From the NCBI GenBank assembly GCA_023382755.1, contig JAHDWR010000004.1:1-38773 (forward strand): a DNA stretch of 38,773 bases. The letters run 5' to 3'. Both the position numbers and the translations under genes were made by a program. Below, one piece after another: positions 14,744 through 22,653 of the stretch (position 1 is its first letter; each line of letters opens with the position of its first letter). The DNA comes from Dehalococcoidia bacterium (GTDB lineage Bacteria; Chloroflexota; Dehalococcoidia; Tepidiformales; Tepidiformaceae). The notes under the pieces were generated by a model that saw only the letters and a list, made by a program, of their open reading frames with translations, was not told where the DNA came from and did no database searches.

Positions 14744-16117
14744 ATGGCCGCCTCCGAGGTGCGGACACCCGGCAAGATCCGGTTCAGCTATGGATTCGCG
14801 TCTGTCGCCGGGAATGCCGTCTCCCAGACGTGGTCGCTCTGGCTTGTCTACTTCTACGCGCCCCCATCCGACGCCACCATCGCGACGCGCGTCTCCGACG
14901 CCTGGGGGATCGATGCGCGCGTACTGCTCGGCGTGACCCTCACCGTGGCGCGCCTGATCGAAGCCTTCGACGACCCGCTCATCGGCTACTGGACCGACCG
15001 GACGAAGTCGCGGTGGGGCCGGCGGCTGCCATTCATCGTGATCTTCACGCCCTTCTGGGCGTGCCTCTTCGTCTTCTTCTTCCTGCCGCCGGTCGGCCAC
15101 GCAAGTTTGGTTAACCTGACCTACCTCTTCTTTCTTGCGATGGCGTTCTACATGCTCAGCAACCTCTCCGGCGCCGCGCAGGAAGCGCTCCTGCCAACCA
15201 TCGCCCGCCACCCGGATGACCGGATCTCGGTGGCGACCTGGCAGCTCGTGTTCGGCGTTGTCGGGGCGATTGTGGGCCTCTCGGTGAGCTCGCTCGTGGT
15301 CGAGCAGTTCGGGTTTGCCACGATGGCCATCACGGTCGCGTTCATCGCATTTGCCGTGAGGTACGGCGCGATGATCGTGATCTGGCCGTACGCGCGGGCC
15401 GACGCAACCCCGTCCACGCCCGGGTTCCGGCGGGCGGTCCGGGACACGTTTTCGAACCCCCAGTTCCTTGCCTACCTCCCGAGCTTCGTGTTGTTCCAGA
15501 CCGGGCTGCAGATGCTCACGGCCGTGCTGCCGTTCTACGTCGATACGGTACTCGCCGACTCCACGGTGTTTGGGTTGAAGGGCTCGGAGAACACCGGAGC
15601 GTTCACATTCATGCTGACCGCGGCCGTAATCACCGGCATCCTGGCGGCCATCCCGGTGTATCGGCGTCTCGCCCACCGCTTCGGTAAGGCCCGGGCCTAC
15701 CGGGTGGCCATGCTCTGGTCGGCGGCGGCATTCCCGCTGCTGTTCTTCGCGGGGTTCGTGCCAGCGCTGCCGGCATTGGCCCAGGCGATCGGGGCGATCC
15801 TCCTGTGCGGGATGGCCACCGCCGGCGTGTTCCTGTTCCCCAATATCCTCACCGCGGACATCGTGGATTACGACGCGGGGCGGACGCACACCCGCCGCGA
15901 AGCGATGTTCTACGGCACCCAGAACATGGTCGAGAAGGCCTCGACCGCCCTTTCGCCCCTGGTCTTCGCGGCGATCCTCCTCGCGGGCGATACAGGCGAA
16001 AACCCGCTCGGCATCCGGCTGGTCGGGCCGGTGGCGGGGATGCTCGTGCTCGTAGCCTGGGTGAGCTTCCGGAAGTATTCGCTCGCTCCGGACGTCCCGA
16101 CTCCCGGCGCTGGCTGA
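14744..16117 (+). CDS. GPH-type (MFS_2) sugar:cation symporter family transporter
   Basis: 457 aa from ATG 14744 (MAASEVRTPGKIRFSYGFA), with AAGGG about 8 nt before; the track's longer start lies in upstream non-coding DNA. About 12 transmembrane helices. The loop FDDPLIGYWTDRTKSRWGRRLPFIV after the second helix is the MelB/GPH signature. GPH carriers move melibiose, glucuronides, pentosides or, in some bacteria, other small organic solutes with Na+ or H+. No sugar-metabolism gene lies beside it, and it sits among acyl-CoA genes, so the solute is unknown. It is divergent from the cysS-like gene. A convergent hydrolase gene ends 6 nt past its stop. Confidence 0.87.
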   Translation: MAASEVRTPGKIRFSYGFASVAGNAVSQTWSLWLVYFYAPPSDATIATRVSDAWGIDARVLLGVTLTVARLIEAFDDPLIGYWTDRTKSRWGRRLPFIVIFTPFWACLFVFFFLPPVGHASLVNLTYLFFLAMAFYMLSNLSGAAQEALLPTIARHPDDRISVATWQLVFGVVGAIVGLSVSSLVVEQFGFATMAITVAFIAFAVRYGAMIVIWPYARADATPSTPGFRRAVRDTFSNPQFLAYLPSFVLFQTGLQMLTAVLPFYVDTVLADSTVFGLKGSENTGAFTFMLTAAVITGILAAIPVYRRLAHRFGKARAYRVAMLWSAAAFPLLFFAGFVPALPALAQAIGAILLCGMATAGVFLFPNILTADIVDYDAGRTHTRREAMFYGTQNMVEKASTALSPLVFAAILLAGDTGENPLGIRLVGPVAGMLVLVAWVSFRKYSLAPDVPTPGAG

Positions 16118-16123
16118 TGACCG

Positions 16124-17251
16124 TCACGCCTCGACGGCGGCGAGCAGCGATTGGATCGTCCCTGCGAACGCCCCAAATTCCTTTGCGCGCGCGGCCGGGT
16201 CCCGCGGGGGACGAGCTTCTCTCGACCGCGTATGTCCGAACAGCCGGGTGATGGTCACCCGCTGCACGGCCCGCGGGGGCAGGTTTTGAGCGAGCCGCAG
16301 CGTCTCGGTGAACGGGATGAGCCGATCGGAGCGGCCGTGCATGAGCACGAGCGGCAGCCGCAGCTCATCGAGGCCGGTGCTGCTGGCCAGCAACGGGTAC
16401 CGGTCGACGGCGGCACGCGCCATCTGCCTCGCCAGTTCGGCAGCCGGCTGCCGCGCGGCCGCTTTGTCAGACGAGCGAGGAGCGAGCAGGTCCCAGAGAT
16501 GGTGCGCACCGGGACTGAGCTGCGCCCGAAGGCTGGCGTTCAGGCTGTCGTAGACGGCCGTGCGTGCCATGGCGCCGTTCTGGCCGGCCGTGCGGACAAG
16601 GATGTGCAGCGCCTCGGCGGCTTGCGCCCGGTCAGCTGGCGAGCCGAAGTCGGCTCCCTCCAGCATTGGCAGCAAATTGGCGCCCATGATCCACCGCCCG
16701 TACGGCTCCGGGTCATACCGGTAGCGCTGGCCGGCCCACTCATGTTCACCGCCCACCATCGCGGCGAGCGTCCGTTCGATGTCCCAGTATCCGCCCATGG
16801 CGGCCACGGCCTTCAGGCGTGCCTGCTCCTCGGCGGCGACACTGAATGCCCAGCGGCCCGCCACGCTGAAGCCGATTAGCCCGATGCGTTGCCGGTCGGC
16901 GGCGGTCTGCGCCGCAAGGCCGGAGAGGCCCGCCAGCACCGCCGGCAGCGTCTCCCCGGGGTCCACCTTCAAGTCGCGCCACGCCGAGACCTCAGGGGCG
17001 ATCGCGTAATGCCCCGCCGCCGCAAGCGACCGCGCCATCCGCCGTAGCGCATCGTGGTGTCGCCCCGGGACCGTTATGCCGTGCAGCAAGACCCACCCGG
17101 GCCGGCCCCGGGGCCAGCCGGCGGGCGCGAAGATCGTGGCGTTGCGGCGGTCGTGGCCCGATTCCACCAGGCACTCTCGCTCGTGGGCGAGGTCCTGGCC
17201 AGGATGCGCGAAACGCCAGAGGAAGCGGGCAGTGTTGGTTCGGCTGGTCAT
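16124..17251 (-). CDS. alpha/beta hydrolase (dienelactone hydrolase-like)
   Basis: 375 aa from ATG 17251 (MTSRTNTARFLWRFAHPGQD); the track adds 24 unsupported codons. WVLLHGITVPGR is the oxyanion-hole HG motif, and IGLIGFSVAGRWAFS carries the nucleophile elbow (G-F-S-V-A-G). VLMHGRSDRLIPF supplies the acid and RLFGHTRS the catalytic His. This complete triad supports a serine esterase, acylhydrolase or peptidase. The long insert between the nucleophile and the acid (about 120 residues) is a cap domain that sets the substrate. No substrate can be named. It is divergent from the CoA-transferase operon, with 142 nt between them, and might act in the same pathway. Confidence 0.8.
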   Translation of the reverse strand: MTSRTNTARFLWRFAHPGQDLAHERECLVESGHDRRNATIFAPAGWPRGRPGWVLLHGITVPGRHHDALRRMARSLAAAGHYAIAPEVSAWRDLKVDPGETLPAVLAGLSGLAAQTAADRQRIGLIGFSVAGRWAFSVAAEEQARLKAVAAMGGYWDIERTLAAMVGGEHEWAGQRYRYDPEPYGRWIMGANLLPMLEGADFGSPADRAQAAEALHILVRTAGQNGAMARTAVYDSLNASLRAQLSPGAHHLWDLLAPRSSDKAAARQPAAELARQMARAAVDRYPLLASSTGLDELRLPLVLMHGRSDRLIPFTETLRLAQNLPPRAVQRVTITRLFGHTRSREARPPRDPAARAKEFGAFAGTIQSLLAAVEA

Positions 17252-17393
17252 GGCTCGGCCGCGCGGAGAAGTTGGCGCAAAGCATTGCCGTGGGCGGTGC
17301 CGCCTGCAACGGCCGTTCGGCACCGCCCGGCGTGCCCATGCGCTCCCGGAAGTGTGCGGAGGCGGCGATCGCCGGTTACGCTATCGCTCCGCA

Positions 17394-18521
17394 ATGGACA
17401 CGCCTCCAGGCACGCTCGCCGACCTCCTCGTCATCGACTTCTCGGACTCCGCCGCCGGCGCCTGGTGCTCTCGCATGCTTGCCGACTTCGGCGCGACCGT
17501 CATTGTCGTCGAACCTCCAGGGGGGCACCCGCTGCGAAGCGAACCCCCGTTCGACGCGGCGGGCCGGAGCATCGCGGCGGAGTATCTCCTCGCGAACAAG
17601 CGGAGCCTGGTCCTGGACCTGGAGACCCGCGACGGGAGGCTGGCGGCGCTCGGCCTCGCCCGGCGCGCTAGCGTCGTCATCAGCAGCTTCGCGCCGGCCG
17701 AGCTGGCCAGGCGCGGCCTCGACTATGGCTCAATCGATAGGCCTGACCTGGTCATGGCTCACGTCACCATGCACGGCATGTCGGGCCCGCTCGCCCATGT
17801 ACCCGGTGACGAGCTCACCGTCGCGGCCCGTTCCGGCTGGGCGTATATCAATGGCGATGCGCATCGCGAACCGCTCCGCCCCTCCGGTCACCAGGTCGCC
17901 TTCTGCACGGGCGTGGCGGCCTATGCGGCGGTGGTCGCCGCCATACTTCACCGTGACCGCCGCCGGGGCGAGGGCCAGGAAGTCGATATCGCCGCCCTTG
18001 ACGTCATGGTCTCGACCTACGCACCCGCACTGCTCCGCGCCCAGTACACCGGAAGCCCCCTCGGGCGGCGCGACAGTGCCGACGTCACGGCCGGACCGGT
18101 GCCAGTCGCCGACGGGCATTTCGCGTTGACCATCAGCAGGGCGCATTTCTGGCGGGACGCGATGCAACTCCTCGGCCTGGACGACCTGGCCGAAGACCCC
18201 CGCTTCGAATCGTCCTGGAACCGGGCAGCGCTCAAGGATCAGTATGTCGACCGCGTCCAGCATGCCATGTCGGGGTGGCGGAAGCGGGACCTCTTCGATG
18301 AGCTCGCGGCCCGCCGGGTCGTTGCCGGCCCTGTGCTGACCATGGCCGAGCTGGCTGATAACGAGCACCTGAGGGAACGGGCCTTCTGGTCCGAGCTTCC
18401 CGGGAGCGATGGCTCTGCGCGTTTCCCCGGCCCGGCGTTCCGGATGTCCGGCTCGCCCTGGCGCCTTCGTTCGGGCGCGCCAGCGCTTGGGGAGCTTGTT
18501 GGCGAGGTAGCCCCGCCATGA
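17394..18521 (+). CDS. CaiB/BaiF CoA-transferase family subunit lacking the catalytic Asp
   Basis: 375 aa from ATG 17394 (MDTPPGTLADLLVIDFSDS); the track begins 106 codons too early. ADFGATVIVVEPPGG and the GEGQEVDIAALDVM region place it in family III CoA-transferases. Aligned by hand to its neighbour at 18518, the nucleophilic Asp position is Ala169 (HQVAFCTGVAAY against MYPDAVAGLNAV). Such an enzyme cannot form the aspartyl-CoA intermediate alone. In heteromeric family III transferases such as BbsEF one subunit also lacks this Asp. The stop overlaps the next start (ATGA), a sign of coupled, equimolar synthesis. A TACGCT box about 12 nt upstream may be the -10. Best read as the structural partner of the next protein. 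Confidence 0.88.
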   Translation: MDTPPGTLADLLVIDFSDSAAGAWCSRMLADFGATVIVVEPPGGHPLRSEPPFDAAGRSIAAEYLLANKRSLVLDLETRDGRLAALGLARRASVVISSFAPAELARRGLDYGSIDRPDLVMAHVTMHGMSGPLAHVPGDELTVAARSGWAYINGDAHREPLRPSGHQVAFCTGVAAYAAVVAAILHRDRRRGEGQEVDIAALDVMVSTYAPALLRAQYTGSPLGRRDSADVTAGPVPVADGHFALTISRAHFWRDAMQLLGLDDLAEDPRFESSWNRAALKDQYVDRVQHAMSGWRKRDLFDELAARRVVAGPVLTMAELADNEHLRERAFWSELPGSDGSARFPGPAFRMSGSPWRLRSGAPALGELVGEVAPP

Positions 18522-19768
18522 GTGGGCCTCTCCTGGGCTACCGCGGCGTGGTGCTGACCCAGGCCTGGGCCGGGGCGTTTTGCACCGAACTCCTCGGGCT
18601 CATGGGCGCCGACATCATCCAGGTGGAGGTGCGCAAGCGCCCGGATAGCTGGCGTGGCAGCTACGACGCGCCACTCCCTACTCGCCTCGGGGAGGTCGAA
18701 GCCGCCCGGCACCCCTGGAACTGCAACCCGCTCTACAACTCCGTGAACCTCAACAAAAGGTGCGTGACGCTCGACTTGCAGGCCGATGGCGGGATGGCGA
18801 CGTTCCGGAAGCTCCTGCGTCACGCGGACTTCGTGGCCGAAAACTTCTCGCCCCGCGTCCTCGGCAACCTCGGCATCGGTTACGAACAGATGACCGCGAT
18901 CAATCCCGGGGTCATCCTCTGCAGCCTCTCGGCCTACGGTCACAGCGGCCCGTGGGAGAATGTGCCGGGCATCGGCGGGACCATCGAGCCAACATCCGGC
19001 ATGTCGGCGCTTCTGGGTTACCCGGACGGGCCGCCCCTCAATTCGGGCCAGATGTACCCGGATGCCGTCGCCGGCCTGAACGCGGTGGCAGCCATCGTGA
19101 CCGCTCTCCGGCACCGTGAGCGCACCGGCCGCGGACAGTACATCGACCTTTCCATGCAAGAGGCCAACCTCGCGTTCGTTGGCGACGCTGCACTCGAGTA
19201 CTTGCGCACGGGGCGGGAGCGCACGCGCGCGGGAAACCGCCACCCGGCCTACGCCCCGCACGGCATCTACCCGTCCGCAGGGGTCGACCGCTGGGTCGCG
19301 ATCTCCTGTCACGACGACCAGAGGTGGACGCAGCTCGCCACGATCCTGGCGATCCCGTCCGATGTGGTGGCCGCGCGAGCGTCGATCGCGGCGAGGAAGG
19401 CGGACGAAGGCATGCTGGACGCCGTGATTGCGGCGGCAACACGCTCGTGGGAGCGGGATGCGCTCGTCCAACGGCTCCTCGATGCGGGCATTTGCGCGGC
19501 GCCCGTACTCGACGGGCTGGAAGTCGCCGCGGACCCGGGGCTCAGGGAGCGGGGTGTCGTGGTCGAGGTCGAACATCCAGAGGCTGGCAGTTGGCCGCAG
19601 GCCGCGGCGCCCTGGCGTTTCTCCAGGAGTGGGATGGCCCCGGTGCGGCCCGCTCCCCTCCTGGGACAACACAGTTTCGAAGTCTTTTCGGAACTCCTTG
19701 GAATGACGCGGGACGAGTACGAAACACTGGTGGACACGGGCGTCTCGGGGACCGGCCCGCCCGGATAG
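18518..19768 (+). CDS. CaiB/BaiF family III CoA-transferase, catalytic subunit
   Basis: 416 aa. Family marks: GVVLTQAWAGAFCTELLGLMGADIIQVE, ENFSPRVLGNLGIGYEQM and LSAYGHSGPW. The nucleophile is Asp182 in MYPDAVAGLNAV. Its ATG overlaps the stop of the preceding Asp-less paralogue (ATGA). The enoyl-CoA-hydratase-like gene follows after 11 nt. Together these look like one operon for activation and further breakdown of an organic acid, with this subunit carrying the CoA-transfer chemistry. By analogy to BbsEF the acid could be aromatic or terpenoid, but the sequence does not show which. CaiB-like carnitine CoA-transferase is another member of the family. Confidence 0.9.
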   Translation: MSGPLLGYRGVVLTQAWAGAFCTELLGLMGADIIQVEVRKRPDSWRGSYDAPLPTRLGEVEAARHPWNCNPLYNSVNLNKRCVTLDLQADGGMATFRKLLRHADFVAENFSPRVLGNLGIGYEQMTAINPGVILCSLSAYGHSGPWENVPGIGGTIEPTSGMSALLGYPDGPPLNSGQMYPDAVAGLNAVAAIVTALRHRERTGRGQYIDLSMQEANLAFVGDAALEYLRTGRERTRAGNRHPAYAPHGIYPSAGVDRWVAISCHDDQRWTQLATILAIPSDVVAARASIAARKADEGMLDAVIAAATRSWERDALVQRLLDAGICAAPVLDGLEVAADPGLRERGVVVEVEHPEAGSWPQAAAPWRFSRSGMAPVRPAPLLGQHSFEVFSELLGMTRDEYETLVDTGVSGTGPPG

Positions 19769-19779
19769 GAGCACACTGT

Positions 19780-20631
19780 ATGGCAGGCTACACGCAGATC
19801 CGCTATGAGCTGAACGACCACATCGGGGTCATCTCACTCGCTCGCCCGTCGGTCCGCAATGCGCAGAGTCGCATCCTGATCGAGGAGCTGGATGACGCCT
19901 TCGGCAATGCCGGGGCCGACCCCTCCGTGCGCGTGATTGTGCTTCGTGGCGATGGCGACCACTTTTCAGGTGGCCACGACCTCGGCAGTCCCGAGGAGCT
20001 CGCGGACCGGCAGGCCCGGCCCGCAGAGGAGGGGCTCCGGGGACGGTACACGCGGTCGTGGGACCTGAACATCGCGCCAACGCTCCGCTGGCGGAACGTA
20101 CCGAAGCCAACCATTGCCGCAGTGCAGGGCTACTGCATCTTTGCCGGCTGGATGATCGCCTCGGCCTGCGATGTCGTCGTCGCAGCCGACGACGCACTCT
20201 TCCTGCCCACGAACTTCCAGTACTTCTCGGTGCCGTGGGACCTCCACCCGCGCAAGGCCAAAGCCATCCTGTTCGAAAGCAGGCTGATCGACGCCCGGGA
20301 GGCCGAGGCGCTGGACTTCGTCAGCTGGGTGGTACCCCGGGAGCGGCTGGACGCGGAAGTCCTGGACTACGCCGCGCGCGTCGCGGAAAACGACCCGTTC
20401 CAGCTTCGGATGATCAAGCTGGCCATCAACCAGGCCCAGGAAGCCCAGGGGTTCACGGGACACCTGTACGGCGCCCACGCGCTCCACATGCTCTCTTCCA
20501 CTGGAGAAAGCGACCCGGGCTATGTGCTGCAAAAGCCCGACGGAAGGCGCCGGCCGATGGTCCAGCGCGCGTTCGAGAACTATGAGCGCCGGCTGGCGAA
20601 GCGCGACGGCGCCGGGGCCGACCCCGGCTGA
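19780..20631 (+). CDS. enoyl-CoA hydratase/isomerase family protein (crotonase fold), atypical active site
   Basis: 283 aa from ATG 19780; AGGAG overlaps the stop of the upstream gene. Crotonase marks: VRVIVLRGDGDHFSGGHDL (first oxyanion-hole NH) and AAVQGYCIFAGWMIASACDVVVAADDALF (second). In classical hydratase, Glu144 and Glu164 add water; aligned by hand, these positions are Asn145 and Ala162 here. The stretch YFSVPWDLHPRKAKAILF replaces the usual PGAGGTQRL. It may therefore catalyse a different crotonase reaction, such as isomerisation, C-C cleavage or dehalogenation, or use other residues. It is last in the operon with the two CoA-transferase subunits, so its substrate is presumably the CoA ester they make. 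A hairpin terminator follows. Confidence 0.85.
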   Translation: MAGYTQIRYELNDHIGVISLARPSVRNAQSRILIEELDDAFGNAGADPSVRVIVLRGDGDHFSGGHDLGSPEELADRQARPAEEGLRGRYTRSWDLNIAPTLRWRNVPKPTIAAVQGYCIFAGWMIASACDVVVAADDALFLPTNFQYFSVPWDLHPRKAKAILFESRLIDAREAEALDFVSWVVPRERLDAEVLDYAARVAENDPFQLRMIKLAINQAQEAQGFTGHLYGAHALHMLSSTGESDPGYVLQKPDGRRRPMVQRAFENYERRLAKRDGAGADPG

Positions 20632-20639
20632 TCGGACGG

Positions 20640-20670
20640 CGAAGGGGGCGCCCAGCGGGCACCCCCTTCG
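20640..20670. terminator. hairpin between convergent crotonase and sucC genes
   Basis: CGAAGGGGG-c-GCCC-AGC-GGGC-a-CCCCCTTCG forms a 13-bp stem with one C/A mismatch and a 3-nt loop. It has no clear T-tract on either strand. Its place between two convergent stops supports a bidirectional terminator. Confidence 0.6.
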
Positions 20671-20696
20671 CGAAGTCGACCACATCCCGCTGACGA

Positions 20697-21959
20697 TCAG
20701 GCAGCGCTGGCAGCCGCCTCAACCGCCTTCTTCGCGGCTTCGAACAGGCCGCTCGCCCGGATGAGCGGCAGCCCGGACTCTTCGACCAGCTTCTCACCCT
20801 CCGCCAGGTTCGTGCCGATCAGCCGCATGACCACCGGGACATCGATCTTCATTTGCCTGTGCGCATCGATGACGCCCTGGGCGATGATGTCGACCCGGGC
20901 CATCCCACCGAAAATGTTCACCAGGATCGCCTTGACCGACGGGTCTTCGAGGATCACCTGCAGCGCGCTGACCACCCGCTGGGGGTCGTTCACGGTGCCG
21001 ATGTCGAGGAAGTTGGCCGGCTCGCCGCCCGCCAGCTTAATGGTGTCCATCGTCGCCATGGCAAGGCCGGCGCCGTTCACGACACAGCCGATATTGCCAT
21101 CGAGCTTGATGAAGTTCGCAACCCCGAGTTCTTGCGCCTTGATTTCGAGCGGGTCTTCCTCGTCCTTGTCGCGCAGCGCTTCCAGGTCCTTGTGGCGGAA
21201 GAGGGCATTGTCGTCGATGGTCAATTTCGCATCGACCGCAACAACGCGGCCATCGGCGGTGAGGGCGAGCGGGTTGATTTCGACGAGGCTGGCGTCGGTC
21301 GCCATGAGCGTCTTGTAGAGGCCCTCGGCCACCTTCGCGAACTGGTCTGCCTGGGTGCCAGCGAACCCGAGCCGGGCGGCCAGCAGACGGCCGACGTACG
21401 GTTCGAAACCGGCGGTTGGGTTGACCGGCACGCGGACGATTGCGTCGGGGTTGTTGTGGGCGACCACCTCGATCTCCTGGCCACCCTCGGCCGAGGCCAT
21501 GATGAGCGCGGAGCCCTGCATGCCATCGATGATGGCGGCGAGGTAGTACTCCTTCGCGATATCGGTCTGTTCGGCGACCAGGACGTGCTTGACGAGCTTG
21601 CCTTCCGGGCCGGTCTGGATCGAGACGAGGTGCTTCCCGAGGATGGCTGCCGCTGCCTGTTCGGCCTCTTCGGGCGTATCGGCGAGGCGGACGCCGCCGA
21701 CACGTTCGCCCTTCACCTGGCCCGAATGGTTGGCGGGGTCGGTGGTGAGCTTCTGGAACATGGCCGCGGTCTCGTTCTCGGCCACCAGGCGGCCTTTGCC
21801 GCGCCCACCGGCGTGGATTTGTGCTTTGACGACGACCTTGCCGCCGAGTTCGGTGGCGATGGCCCTGGCTTCGGCCGGGGTGGAGGCGACGCGGCCGCGC
21901 GTCGTGGCCACACCGTTCTGGGCCAGGAGGTCTCGCGCCTGGTATTCGTGCAGTTTCAT
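20697..21959 (-). CDS. sucC: succinate--CoA ligase (ADP-forming) subunit beta
   Basis: TCA-cycle enzyme subunit that binds the nucleotide and succinate while the alpha subunit carries CoA and the phosphohistidine. 420 aa. It begins MKLHEYQARDLLAQNGV, then VVVKAQIHAGGRGKGRLV (ATP-grasp lysine and glycine loop), LVEINPLAL, VVAVDAKLTIDDNALFR and INPLA/NIFGGMARVD (the last contacts the partner). A 20-30-residue insert compared with E. coli SucC (388 aa) seems to lie near 80-110. GGAG precedes the ATG. No sucD lies next to it in this window, which is unusual because the pair is normally adjacent. It lies downstream of tRNA-Ser on the same strand. A TACGAT box (21994-21989) could be its own -10. 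Confidence 0.95.
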   Translation of the reverse strand: MKLHEYQARDLLAQNGVATTRGRVASTPAEARAIATELGGKVVVKAQIHAGGRGKGRLVAENETAAMFQKLTTDPANHSGQVKGERVGGVRLADTPEEAEQAAAAILGKHLVSIQTGPEGKLVKHVLVAEQTDIAKEYYLAAIIDGMQGSALIMASAEGGQEIEVVAHNNPDAIVRVPVNPTAGFEPYVGRLLAARLGFAGTQADQFAKVAEGLYKTLMATDASLVEINPLALTADGRVVAVDAKLTIDDNALFRHKDLEALRDKDEEDPLEIKAQELGVANFIKLDGNIGCVVNGAGLAMATMDTIKLAGGEPANFLDIGTVNDPQRVVSALQVILEDPSVKAILVNIFGGMARVDIIAQGVIDAHRQMKIDVPVVMRLIGTNLAEGEKLVEESGLPLIRASGLFEAAKKAVEAAASAA

Positions 21960-21988
21960 GGGGAGCTCCGGAAGAGGTTGCGCGCGCG

Positions 21989-22010
21989 ATCGTAGCGCCG
22001 GGCGGCGCTA
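21989..22010 (-). promoter_or_regulatory. sucC -10-like box within an inverted repeat
   Basis: On the minus strand TACGAT (21994-21989) could be the -10 of sucC. It abuts a perfect inverted repeat, TAGCGCC-GGGC-GGCGCTA (21993-22010), just after the end of tRNA-Ser. The repeat could be an operator over the sucC promoter or the hairpin ending the tRNA transcript. Confidence 0.35.
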
Positions 22011-22024
22011 GCCGATAGGGAAGT

Positions 22025-22112
22025 TGGCGGAGAGGGGGAGATTCGAACTCCCGGTGACTTGAGCCACGGCCGTTTTCAAGACGGCTGCATTAAACCACTC
22101 TGCCACCTCTCC
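22025..22112 (-). tRNA. tRNA-Ser (anticodon UGA)
   Basis: Read on the minus strand, the 5' acceptor GGAGAGG pairs with 3' CCTCTCC, followed by G and an encoded CCA (22027-22025). The D-arm is GGCAGAGTGGTTTAATGC, the anticodon arm GCCGTCTTGAAAACGGC has TGA at 22078-22076, a long variable arm (GTGGCTCAAGTCAC) marks a class II tRNA, and GGGAGTTCGAATCTCCC is the T-arm. A long variable arm with UGA identifies serine. The UGA anticodon reads UCA and other UCN codons. Confidence 0.96.
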
Positions 22113-22119
22113 ACCTCCG

Positions 22120-22148
22120 ATTCTCGAATGTGGCGATGGCCCCGGCAA
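22120..22148 (-). promoter_or_regulatory. promoter of tRNA-Ser
   Basis: On the minus strand -35 TTGCCG (22148-22143), a 17-nt spacer and -10 GAGAAT (22125-22120) end 7 nt before the first base of the tRNA. Each hexamer is 4/6, but spacing and position are right for a tRNA promoter. Confidence 0.55.
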
Positions 22149-22194
22149 GGTGCGCATCGCGTTTGGTCACGCGTCTACAGGGACGTGTGCCGCC

Positions 22195-22221
22195 TTAGCA
22201 CTCTTGACACACGAGTGCTAA
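22195..22221 (+). promoter_or_regulatory. CIRCE element (HrcA operator)
   Basis: TTAGCACTC-N9-GAGTGCTAA is a perfect match to the CIRCE consensus bound by the heat-shock repressor HrcA. The stem continues with CCGCC/GGCGG on the outside. The spacer contains TTGACA (22204-22209), a possible -35, though the best -10 (CATACT, 22231-22236) lies 21 nt further, which is long. The gene it faces is the FmdB-type zinc-ribbon gene at 22278. On the other side lies tRNA-Ser, which has its own promoter. CIRCE normally controls groESL or dnaK operons, neither of which is in this window. Confidence 0.92.
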
Positions 22222-22277
22222 GGCGGCCACCATACTTAGCAATCAGCCCAATCGCGGCCGACTGTTCGAGGTGACTC

Positions 22278-22583
22278 TTGCCCACGTACGAGTACCACTG
22301 CCCTGGCTGCAAAGCCACCTACGAGCTCCGCCAGGGTTTCGATGCCGAAACGACACACATCTGCGAGGAGTGCGGCAAGAGCACGGCCAAGCGTGTGCTC
22401 CATGCTCCCCCCGTCGTTTTCAAAGGCAGTGGCTGGTATGTCACCGATAGCCGCAACAAGTCGTCGGCGATAAGCGACACGACCAGCGAGCCGCAGCCGG
22501 ACAGCGCCCCGGCCGGGACAGCAGCGCCACCGGCTTCCAACCCCGCGCCAATGCCATCGTCGGAAACCCCGGCCGCTTCGTGA
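22278..22583 (+). CDS. FmdB family zinc-ribbon protein
   Basis: 101 aa. The TTG start is supported by GAGGTGA 6-7 nt upstream and by the family's conserved N-terminus MPTYEYHCPGC. Two Cys pairs (CPGC and CEEC) form the zinc ribbon in residues 1-45, followed by APPVVFKGSGWYVTDSR, the typical end of the FmdB domain. The last 45 residues are a Ser/Pro/Ala-rich disordered tail. The family is named for a putative regulator of amidase/formamidase expression, but the function is not established. A perfect CIRCE operator lies 57 nt upstream, so HrcA and heat stress probably control it. That would suggest a role linked to protein quality control. Confidence 0.9.
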   Translation: MPTYEYHCPGCKATYELRQGFDAETTHICEECGKSTAKRVLHAPPVVFKGSGWYVTDSRNKSSAISDTTSEPQPDSAPAGTAAPPASNPAPMPSSETPAAS

Positions 22584-22638
22584 ACCGCTTCACACAGACG
22601 CTCTGACCCGAAGGCTGTTCGGGCGCCGGGCTCGCGCC

Positions 22639-22644
22639 TATACT
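22639..22644 (+). promoter_or_regulatory. putative -10 box (TATACT) of leaderless tetR
   Basis: TATACT is followed by 9 nt and the ATG of the first tetR gene. There is no SD and no obvious -35. It could start the tetR-tetR-dtd-proS transcript. Confidence 0.45.
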
Positions 22645-22653
22645 CCTCGCCAT

